NCBI GenBank assembly: GCA_937920335.1
Contig: CALGUT010000406.1
Coordinates: 1-5,423, forward strand
DNA: 5,423 nt
Reading direction: 5' to 3'
Origin: an uncultured Opitutales bacterium
Lineage (GTDB): Bacteria; Verrucomicrobiota; Verrucomicrobiia; Opitutales; UBA2995
Of the stretch, positions 1 to 5,423 are shown in pieces. The position numbers and the translations under genes were made by a program. The number at the start of each line of letters is the position of its first letter. The first letter of the stretch is position 1. The notes below the pieces were generated by a model that was not told where the DNA came from, searched no databases, and saw only the letters and a program-made list of their open reading frames with translations.

Positions 1-755
1 TTGCGGGTATCGATCTCGATGAGTTGCCCGGTCTCGGCGTCCTCCAGGGTAAGGATGCCCATATTGGGGAGCGAGTATTCACGTGGATCTGAAAGTCGGA
101 TCACGATCAGGTCATGGCGACGATCGGTTAGTGATAGCGCCTTATACATATCCGTATACTGATTCCGAATACGAGCCTGGCGAAAGGTGTCACGAACCAG
201 AAAGTCCGAAACGAGGAAGGTGACCGCTTTCCGTTTAACGATTCGATTCAAGTAATCCAAAGCGACTTTGATATCGGTGCCCGTTGATTTGGGCTCAAAG
301 AACAACAGCTCCCGGATGATGCGTAGGACGTGTTGTTTCCCCTTTTGTGGAGGAATAAAGGCTTCGACTTGGTCTGTGAACAACAGGAGGCCCACTTTGT
401 CGTTGTTACGGATGGCTGAGAAGGCGAGCACGCTAGCCATCTCGGCCATCATCTCACGCTTACTCTCTTCCTGTGAGCCAAAGTCACCTGATGCACTGAC
501 ATCCACTACCAGCATAAGCGTTAGTTCCCGTTCCTCTTTGAAACGCTTGATGTAAGCGTCTCCCATCTTGGCCGTTACATTCCAATCGATAGCCCGGATA
601 TCATCCCCTGGGTTGTATTCCCGGACATCTTCAAAGTCCATGCCTTGTCCCTTGAATACCGAATTGTAATGCCCAGCCATCGCATCCGTAACCATCTTCC
701 GGGTACGGATTTCGATCTGGCGAACTTTCTTCAGTATTTCTTTGGGATCCTTCAC
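1..755 (-). CDS. DUF58 domain protein, partner of MoxR ATPase (C-terminus cut by window edge)
   Basis: The frame is open from a GTG at 755 to the left edge, giving 251 whole codons. The protein begins KDPKEILKKVRQIEIRTRK, the usual opening of DUF58 proteins. It continues with the family signature near residues 28-60 (AGHYNSVFKGQGMDFEDVREY, then PGDDIRAIDWN). A VWA-like core follows: a MIDAS-type DVSAS at 85-89, a GTD at 159-161 and an SDF at 183-185. Family members run to roughly 290-310 residues, so only the C-terminal end is missing. The start is well fixed: an in-frame TAA lies at 773-771 and GTG 755 is the only start codon before the conserved N-terminus. No good Shine-Dalgarno sequence precedes it. 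The protein is probably cytoplasmic and works with the MoxR ATPase encoded upstream, in complex assembly or metal-dependent maturation of envelope proteins. That role is inferred from the family; the client is unknown. Confidence 0.93.
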   Translation of the reverse strand, partial: MKDPKEILKKVRQIEIRTRKMVTDAMAGHYNSVFKGQGMDFEDVREYNPGDDIRAIDWNVTAKMGDAYIKRFKEERELTLMLVVDVSASGDFGSQEESKREMMAEMASVLAFSAIRNNDKVGLLLFTDQVEAFIPPQKGKQHVLRIIRELLFFEPKSTGTDIKVALDYLNRIVKRKAVTFLVSDFLVRDTFRQARIRNQYTDMYKALSLTDRRHDLIVIRLSDPREYSLPNMGILTLEDAETGQLIEIDTR

Positions 756-765
756 TTGTGAAAAC

Positions 766-927
766 TTATCTTACTTCGACTTTCTTTAAAGTGATACCAT
801 GTGCAGCTCGTGAGAGTTGGCCTTTCAGGTCACCTTTTATGTTCTTCGAACCGATGAGTGCGTAGGCCGCCTTGGTGAAATTAGGGCTCTTTTGATAGAC
901 GATCAACTTCTCGTGGGAGAATGCCAT
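766..927 (-). pseudogene. Truncated four-helix-bundle (23S rRNA intervening-sequence type) protein gene
   Basis: An ATG at 927 opens a 53-codon frame ending in TAA at 768-766. Its start, MAFSHEKLIVYQKS (residues 1-14), resembles the opening of the four-helix-bundle / 23S rRNA-IVP family (the TIGR02436 type, the fold shared with Avd of diversity-generating retroelements). AAYALI (20-25) and GQLSRAAH (36-43) also line up with the family's first two helices. Family proteins then carry a motif of the form SIPLNIAEG; here it reads GITLKKVEV and a stop follows at once. Full members are about 115-130 residues, so the second half is absent. No Shine-Dalgarno sequence is evident. The stop lies 10 bases before the DUF58 start codon, inside the moxR operon. 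I favour a decayed gene fragment. A short functional two-helix protein, or translation that feeds ribosomes to the DUF58 start, is possible. The family match is from memory, not a search. Confidence 0.6.
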
Positions 928-946
928 AGTTGGAAGGGTGTTTCTT

Positions 947-984
947 GAGAGAAAGACGAAGGTTAAGGCTGAGACAAAGAGTGG
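947..984 (-). other. Pyrimidine-rich stretch upstream of the four-helix-bundle remnant
   Basis: Read on the minus strand, this 38-base stretch has 31 pyrimidines and near-repeated units such as CCTTAA, CCTTCG and TCTTTC. It ends 19 bases before the remnant's ATG. It could be part of the upstream region that came with the remnant gene, or a simple composition bias. No hairpin or promoter hexamers are evident in it. Confidence 0.35.
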
Positions 985-1020
985 TTTTAGAATTGGTATG
1001 ACCGCTCTCAGGATTCGCGA

Positions 1021-2010
1021 TCAAGGGACGGGTAAGGTATCCAGGATCTCCTGTACGATATCCTCACTGGTTTTGCCTTCGGCTTCTGCTTCGTAACTGA
1101 CAATCACACGGTGGCGAAGAACATCCATTGCGATGGTCTTCACATCCTGTGGAGTTACGTAGCCACGTCCTTGCAGGAAGGCCCAGCCCTTGGCGGCCAA
1201 CGTGAGGGAAATAGTTGCACGGGGACTACCGCCGAACTGAATGAGCGAGTCCGACTTCAAGTTATATTCTTTGGGGTAGCGGGTGGCGAAAACGATATCG
1301 ACGATGTAGTCCTTGATCTTGTCGTCGACATAGATCTCGTTAACGACCTTGCGGGCATTTAGGATGTCTTCCGGCGTGATGACTGGCTTGATGTCATCCA
1401 TGGTCGATGTGGTTGCCATACGATCGAGGATTTCACGTTCTTCCACCTTCGTCGGATACCCTACACTCAGTTTGAGCATGAAGCGGTCAACCTGTGCTTC
1501 AGGAAGCTGATAGGTACCTTCCTGGTCGATGGGATTTTCGGTGGCCAATACTAGAAACGGCTTAGGGAGCATGTGCGTCTCGTCGCCGATCGTTACCTGT
1601 CGCTCCTGCATCGCCTCCAGCAGGGCTGATTGAACCTTGGCTGGAGCCCGGTTGATTTCGTCGGCCAGGACCAGATTGGCAAAGACAGGACCCTTCTTGG
1701 TTTCGAAGGTGTGTTCTTTGGGATTATAGATCAGCGTTCCGATAATATCGGCGGGCAGAAGATCCGGGGTAAACTGGATGCGTTGGAAGTGCGCACTGAT
1801 AGCGCAGGCCAAGGTTCTGACCGATAAGGTTTTGGCCAAGCCGGGAACCCCTTCGAGAAGAACGTGACCGTTGGCGATCAGTCCCAGGATGAGTCGGTCG
1901 ACCAGGTATTGCTGGCCGATAATTACTTGACCAATAGCTGATCTCAGGGGTGAAACCCAGGCCGAGGCAGCTTTGATTTTTTCGGTTAATTCAAGTACGG
2001 AATTACTCAT
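1021..2010 (-). CDS. MoxR-family AAA+ ATPase
   Basis: This is a complete 329-residue protein, a normal length for the family. The MoxR-type Walker A reads GVPGLAKT at 54-61. Walker B is LVLADEINRAP at 113-123, with D117 and E118 as the magnesium-binding and catalytic acids. Sensor 1 lies in LATENPIDQEGTYQLPEAQ (155-173, N159), followed by VDRF with R176. Sensor 2 is GGSPRATISL at 260-269 (R264), and a C-terminal lid helical region follows. No key residue is missing. ATG 2010 is the only start codon after an in-frame TGA at 2061-2059; no Shine-Dalgarno sequence is visible. MoxR ATPases act as cytoplasmic chaperone-like motors on VWA-containing partners. The DUF58 gene 265 bases downstream on the same strand is the expected partner, so the two probably share a transcript although a gene remnant lies between them. 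The specific client is unknown. Confidence 0.96.
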   Translation of the reverse strand: MSNSVLELTEKIKAASAWVSPLRSAIGQVIIGQQYLVDRLILGLIANGHVLLEGVPGLAKTLSVRTLACAISAHFQRIQFTPDLLPADIIGTLIYNPKEHTFETKKGPVFANLVLADEINRAPAKVQSALLEAMQERQVTIGDETHMLPKPFLVLATENPIDQEGTYQLPEAQVDRFMLKLSVGYPTKVEEREILDRMATTSTMDDIKPVITPEDILNARKVVNEIYVDDKIKDYIVDIVFATRYPKEYNLKSDSLIQFGGSPRATISLTLAAKGWAFLQGRGYVTPQDVKTIAMDVLRHRVIVSYEAEAEGKTSEDIVQEILDTLPVP

Positions 2011-2181
2011 GGATGATAACGTGTGAAGGAAAGAGGGGTAACTGACACAAGCCGGACGTCAAGGTTTCGCTGTTTTCGAAGATTAGGGACATTTTTTCTG
2101 CTGTGTGGACGGTGTAATTAGGAAACTTTGATTGGCTCCTGAGGACTTATGATACAAGCTGTTTGATCGTCTAAAAATCGT
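2011..2181. other. Divergent intergenic region between moxR and the AsmA-family gene
   Basis: These 171 bases separate the start codons of two genes transcribed away from each other, so the promoters of both should lie here. There is no convincing small gene. Neither start codon has a clear Shine-Dalgarno sequence: before 2182 the plus strand is A/T-rich, and before 2010 the minus strand is pyrimidine-rich. A T-run at 2092-2097 is not preceded by a stable hairpin. A lone TTGACG (minus strand, 2062-2057) resembles a -35 box for moxR but has no good -10 box at the right distance. Confidence 0.7.
2128..2155 (+). promoter_or_regulatory. Possible sigma70-type promoter for the AsmA-family gene
   Basis: TTGATT at 2128-2133 and TGATAC at 2150-2155 are spaced by 16 bases, and the second element ends 26 bases before the ATG. 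An overlapping TATGAT at 2148-2153 is closer to the consensus -10 but would leave only 14 bases of spacer. The match is modest and the organism's promoter rules are not known, so this is a weak proposal. Confidence 0.22.
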
Positions 2182-4431
2182 ATGCGAAAATTTCTCCTAT
2201 TCTCAGGCCTGATTGTCTTGTTGTTTGTTGGGCTGTTGATGGTCCTGTTCTTGAGCCCACCGGTGCATAAGAAGGTGTTTCTTTGGGCTACAGAAGGCCG
2301 GGTGGATTCCATTGCAGTCGATAACGTTCGGTTTTCAACCTCCAGCTTTATGCTCGAAGGTTTGCAGCTTGCTCATCAGGGAACCGAGGTCTCCGCAGAT
2401 TTGGTTGAACTGAAGGCGTCCTGGCTGCAGGTGGCGCAATCGCGAGAGTTTCATGTCGATGAGGTTGTGGTGCGTGGGCTCGTGGCAGATTTGGCGACCG
2501 TGGCTGGAGCTTCGGGGGGCGGATTAGGTGCGTGGCTGGACCTGCTGGGAAGTGAGGAGTCGCCAGAGGCGGAGCCGTTTCGTGGGATATTGAATGATAT
2601 GAAGGCATCGCCAGTGGTTTCGGTTAGCACGCTTCGGTTAGATGCCCGGGTATTGCTGCCGGATGAGCAATCCTTTGATCTTAATCTTGCGGTGGATGAT
2701 TTGGCCCTGGGGAAAACGGCACGGGTGCGGTTACAGGGCGCGTTTCTGGATGCAAAAGGGTATGCGCCAGTGAATCGTGCGGCTTATGACCTGAGTCTTG
2801 AGCTTCAACAAAATTCCATGGGTGCGATTGAAGCGATTTCCGGGACGGTGGGACTTCAAATGATTGGAGAGGCGCTCAATGAAAAAGGGCAGGCAGATAT
2901 CAGCGGGACCTGGGATTTGGCGAAAACTGCCTCTGGAGAAACGTGGATGCTTCGATTGAGTGAGGTAGATCGTATCGCCCCACTGGTTGATACCGAGTTG
3001 CATTTGAATACTGAAACGAGCGAGTTGTCGGGGCAACTGGCCTTGAATGTGAATGGCAGTTTGATTCCAGTGTCTTTGCTCGGACTTCCGCCTTCGGTGA
3101 GTACTGCACTGATCACGACGGATGGACAGGTCAGTTGGAATTTGAATGACGCCGCTGGTAGCTTTGATTTGAGAGGGTCGGGCGTCTTGGAGCAAAAGCC
3201 CTGGGAGTTCGCGGTGAACGGAACTGGAACGTCCGAATCGATTCCCTCCATGAAAGGATTTGTGAAAACGGGTTTTGCCGATGACGCGGGACCGGGAACC
3301 CTGATGATGAATTTTGATGTAGATGGGTCCGGAAACGGATTGGTGAGCGTGCCGGTGGAAGTTGAGCGAGCGAGTCGTTTGACCCAGATGACGCTTTCCA
3401 CCGATCTGGATTCACTGAGTCTCAATCCCTTTCAGGTTATCTTGAAAGGTGAAACGGTATATCTGGTAGACGTTCAATCGGTCGGCACTGCTTTGGCCGC
3501 CTGGGGCTACAGCATGCAACAGGTGGACGCATTGACTGGAGATGCCGCTGCTCTTGCAGCTGAAGCTTCTGCCAGTGAAATTCCCTGGGACGGCATGACG
3601 GGACGGGCGACGGTAGCGGTTGATCGTTTAGTATTACCGCAAGGCTATGTCTTGGACGATATGCTAGCCGAAGTGTCCGTTCGCTCGGATTCCGTATCTA
3701 TGACCTCGTTCAAGACAGGGCTCGATCAAGGGTCTATCGAAGGATCGGGAGATTTGATTTATTCAGCTAACAACGCCAAGCCGTTTACTCTTAGGGCTGA
3801 AGGGAAGCTCATAAATGTTCCTTCCGGCTTGGTGGATCTAGGCAGCGGTGCTCCCATTACAGGCAATTGGAATGGGAACGTTTCAGTCTTGGGCCAGGCG
3901 GAATTATTGGAACAACTCGCTGATGTGGCCGAGGTCTCCCTGAATATGAAAGGCTCCGCTGGGATCCTTCAGTTAACCCGTGTGAATGAAAAAGCCAATC
4001 AAACGGCGCAACTGCTCAACTTGGGCTTGTCCCTCTTCGGCGGTCAGGATGGTCGACTCGGAGCCGTGTCGCAGATGACTCAGTACCTACAGCGCGTACC
4101 TTACGATTCGATACAGATTGAAGTAGATCGATTCCCCAACGGGCAGGTGTCGATTAAAAATTTCACCGTTCAGGGACCGGAGCTTCTGTTAACGGGTAAT
4201 GGATCGATCAATGCCCAAAGCTGGGTTACGCTCGCGCAAGGAGCTCTCAACATGAACCTCTCTATGGGTACGAAAGGTAGTTTCGGTGAAAGCGCCCAGG
4301 TTCTCGGGCTCACCGGTCAGAATCTTGCCGGCGATTATTTAGTCTGGAAAAAGCCAATCAATATTTCCGGTACTCTGAGCAATCCAAACTACTCGGCGCT
4401 GAGTGATATAATCCAGCGTGCGATCCGGTAG
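2182..4431 (+). CDS. AsmA-family envelope protein with a single N-terminal membrane anchor
   Basis: This 749-residue protein starts with MRK and a hydrophobic helix at about residues 4-24, then SPP, which predicts an inner-membrane anchor with the rest in the periplasm. Residues 30-110 have the AsmA-type N-terminal pattern: a strand naming a region (VDNVRFSTSSFMLEGLQL), then ELKASWLQVAQSREFHVDEV and VRGLVADL. The long middle is beta-rich with alternating polar and hydrophobic residues and an Ala-rich linker at about 450-465. The C-terminal part (about 584-745) resembles the AsmA C-terminal domain: VSLNMKGSAGILQL, then a helical insert, VSIKNFTVQGPELLLTGNGS and PINISGTLSNPNY. AsmA-like proteins (TamB, YhdP, YdbH in Escherichia coli) are thought to bridge the envelope and carry phospholipids; that role here is inferred from family. 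ATG 2182 is the first start after an in-frame TGA at 2164-2166 and is needed for the anchor. The gene appears to be transcribed alone. Confidence 0.85.
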   Translation: MRKFLLFSGLIVLLFVGLLMVLFLSPPVHKKVFLWATEGRVDSIAVDNVRFSTSSFMLEGLQLAHQGTEVSADLVELKASWLQVAQSREFHVDEVVVRGLVADLATVAGASGGGLGAWLDLLGSEESPEAEPFRGILNDMKASPVVSVSTLRLDARVLLPDEQSFDLNLAVDDLALGKTARVRLQGAFLDAKGYAPVNRAAYDLSLELQQNSMGAIEAISGTVGLQMIGEALNEKGQADISGTWDLAKTASGETWMLRLSEVDRIAPLVDTELHLNTETSELSGQLALNVNGSLIPVSLLGLPPSVSTALITTDGQVSWNLNDAAGSFDLRGSGVLEQKPWEFAVNGTGTSESIPSMKGFVKTGFADDAGPGTLMMNFDVDGSGNGLVSVPVEVERASRLTQMTLSTDLDSLSLNPFQVILKGETVYLVDVQSVGTALAAWGYSMQQVDALTGDAAALAAEASASEIPWDGMTGRATVAVDRLVLPQGYVLDDMLAEVSVRSDSVSMTSFKTGLDQGSIEGSGDLIYSANNAKPFTLRAEGKLINVPSGLVDLGSGAPITGNWNGNVSVLGQAELLEQLADVAEVSLNMKGSAGILQLTRVNEKANQTAQLLNLGLSLFGGQDGRLGAVSQMTQYLQRVPYDSIQIEVDRFPNGQVSIKNFTVQGPELLLTGNGSINAQSWVTLAQGALNMNLSMGTKGSFGESAQVLGLTGQNLAGDYLVWKKPINISGTLSNPNYSALSDIIQRAIR

Positions 4432-4436
4432 ATCTA
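4429..4436. other. 8-base palindrome containing both convergent stop codons
   Basis: TAGATCTA is its own reverse complement. Its left TAG ends the AsmA-family gene on the plus strand and its right half, read on the minus strand, is the TAG that ends the SGNH hydrolase gene. Only two bases lie between the two coding regions, and no hairpin followed by a T-run is visible here for either direction. Confidence 0.9.
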
Positions 4437-5423
4437 AGGGGTACTCGGATTATCCGCAATCACATCTCCGATGATCAGGAGGGAGCTCACGTACCAGGTG
4501 CGTTCGGCATACTTTTCAGGGTTCTCGTCAAAGTCCGCCCGGTTCTTTTCAAAGAGGAGGTCGCGTTTGTCCAGGGGTTTGTCCGTGAGCGTGATTCGGA
4601 TGTGATGAAGGGTGTCTTCATTTTCGGAGGTGATCTTGGTTTGTGCGATGCGGTGATAGGTGCAGTAGGCGTCTATACGATGGTTCTCAGACGGCTCGCG
4701 ATTATCGAGTTGGATACTCACGTTGCCACCGTCGGGGCCTAAGAGGTCAAACACGGAGGCGGTGGTCCCACGGAATTGAAATTCCAACGAGCTGCCGGCT
4801 TGCTTCGCTTTATAGATGACCGGCATGTTTCGTGAAAACTCCTTGGCCAATGGGTGATCCGCGGCGAGCATTTCCCAATCACCGTTTAGCATGGAGGGCG
4901 TGATGGCCACCTGTTTTGCGGCCTCCCAGTTGTCTGCGCGGAACGGTTTGGGAAGCAAGTGATTTTCTGGTTGAGCACCCGCCTCACGAATGGAGGGCCA
5001 GGATCGAATGATAGCATCCGTGTAAAGGCGGTGACCGGTTTCGACATGGGGATGGACGCCGTCTTCGGAAAAGACGATCGGGTGCCTGGTGGCGGTGTCG
5101 TTCGGCTCTGGAGATTCGATAAGCAGGTCACCGCTTGCTTCGAGGGCGGTGATCTCAAGTCCTAAATGGATCGATGGAATTCCGTAGTGATCAGCCAGTT
5201 CTTCCATTGCGCTGGCAGAGCGTTGCATGTTACCGGCTCTCAAGTTGGGCATCACATGGATGCTTATGGTGTAGACAAAGCAGATATCGATCGTCGGGTC
5301 TGCCTGCCATGTTTGCCTTATGATTCCCTCCATCGCCTTGTGAATGCGTTCCGGCGAAGCGCTACCATCGTTGACGGCAAATTCGACAAACAGCAGATCG
5401 GGCTTATGGCGCAGCACGTCGTT
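4434..5423 (-). CDS. SGNH/GDSL-type hydrolase with C-terminal beta-rich domain (N-terminus cut by window edge)
   Basis: The frame enters from the right edge with 329 codons visible. The first residues, NDVLRHKPDLLFVEFAVNDG, are internal to the family, so the GTG at 5417 is not the likely start. VND at visible residues 17-19 is the block III oxyanion Asn region of SGNH hydrolases. DGVH at 121-124 is the block V Asp-x-x-His pair. The catalytic Ser of block I must lie in the missing N-terminal portion, probably some 50-80 residues. From about residue 170 to the end is a beta-rich domain (SSLEFQFRGTTASVFDLLGP, then DGGNVSIQLDNREP, and WYVSSLLIIGDVI near the end), which I recall as a common extension of this subfamily in Verrucomicrobiota and Planctomycetota. 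Such enzymes often remove acyl or acetyl groups from carbohydrates; the substrate here is unknown. The gene converges on the AsmA-family gene with no gap for a terminator. Confidence 0.88.
   Translation of the reverse strand, partial: NDVLRHKPDLLFVEFAVNDGSASPERIHKAMEGIIRQTWQADPTIDICFVYTISIHVMPNLRAGNMQRSASAMEELADHYGIPSIHLGLEITALEASGDLLIESPEPNDTATRHPIVFSEDGVHPHVETGHRLYTDAIIRSWPSIREAGAQPENHLLPKPFRADNWEAAKQVAITPSMLNGDWEMLAADHPLAKEFSRNMPVIYKAKQAGSSLEFQFRGTTASVFDLLGPDGGNVSIQLDNREPSENHRIDAYCTYHRIAQTKITSENEDTLHHIRITLTDKPLDKRDLLFEKNRADFDENPEKYAERTWYVSSLLIIGDVIADNPSTP

Noticed and set aside
268..555. 95-codon open frame on the plus strand
   Set aside because: It lies wholly antisense to the well-supported DUF58 gene, and its product is Ser/Arg-rich with no recognisable domain.
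766..927. Diversity-generating retroelement, because Avd shares the four-helix-bundle fold
   Set aside because: There is no reverse transcriptase, template repeat or variable repeat in the window, and the fragment resembles the general IVP-type family.
1111..1827. Two plus-strand open frames (83 and 65 codons) opposite moxR
   Set aside because: They are antisense to conserved Walker, sensor and lid coding sequence of MoxR and show no domain of their own.
2057..2062. TTGACG on the minus strand as a -35 box for moxR
   Set aside because: No -10-like hexamer sits 15-19 bases downstream; the sequence there is C-rich.
2137..2145. Short inverted repeat TCCTGAGGA in the intergenic region
   Set aside because: Four-base arms with a one-base centre cannot be told from chance, and there is no second copy.
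2118..3425. Several minus-strand open frames of 64-189 codons opposite the AsmA-family gene
   Set aside because: They overlap one another and a convincing 749-codon gene. Their products are low-complexity, rich in Pro, Ser and Arg, without family features.
4886..5165. Open frames of 90 and 68 codons overlapping the SGNH hydrolase gene
   Set aside because: They are alternate-frame or antisense readings of the region coding for the SGNH block V motif and its surroundings.
5415..5417. GTG as the start of the SGNH hydrolase
   Set aside because: The frame stays open to the window edge, and the residues around it (NDVLRHKPDLLFVEF) are internal family sequence. The block I Ser region must lie further upstream.

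Overview
The window holds four coding regions and one short gene remnant. It looks like ordinary bacterial chromosome. Base composition is moderate, near 50% G+C by eye. The SGNH hydrolase type, the four-helix-bundle remnant and the MoxR/DUF58 pair together suggest a member of the Planctomycetota-Verrucomicrobiota-Lentisphaerota group, most likely Verrucomicrobiota. That assignment is inference from family resemblance, with no marker gene in view.

Left part, minus strand (transcribed right to left): a complete MoxR-type AAA+ ATPase gene (2010 to 1021) is followed by a DUF58 protein gene (755 to beyond base 1). The two products are a classic functional pair, in which the ATPase acts on proteins with VWA-like folds. 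In most genomes their genes abut or overlap. Here 265 bases separate them, and the gap is not empty. It holds a 53-codon reading frame (927 to 766) whose product matches the first half of the 23S rRNA-intervening-sequence / four-helix-bundle protein family and then breaks off inside that family's most conserved motif. I read it as a truncated gene lodged inside the operon, just ahead of the DUF58 start codon. A pyrimidine-rich stretch lies directly upstream of it.

Middle, plus strand: after a 171-base divergent intergenic region comes a 749-residue AsmA-family protein (2182 to 4431). It has one N-terminal membrane anchor and a long periplasmic beta-rich body, consistent with an envelope lipid-transport or biogenesis role.

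Right part, minus strand: an SGNH-type hydrolase with a C-terminal beta-rich domain (5423 to 4434) runs in from beyond the right edge and lacks its N-terminus. Its stop codon and the AsmA stop codon both lie in one 8-base palindrome, with two bases between them, so the two genes converge with no room for a terminator between them.

Nothing in the window amounts to a clear new system. The most unusual element is the four-helix-bundle remnant between moxR and the DUF58 gene, with the pyrimidine-rich stretch ahead of it. No tRNA, rRNA, CRISPR array, insertion sequence or strong terminator was seen.
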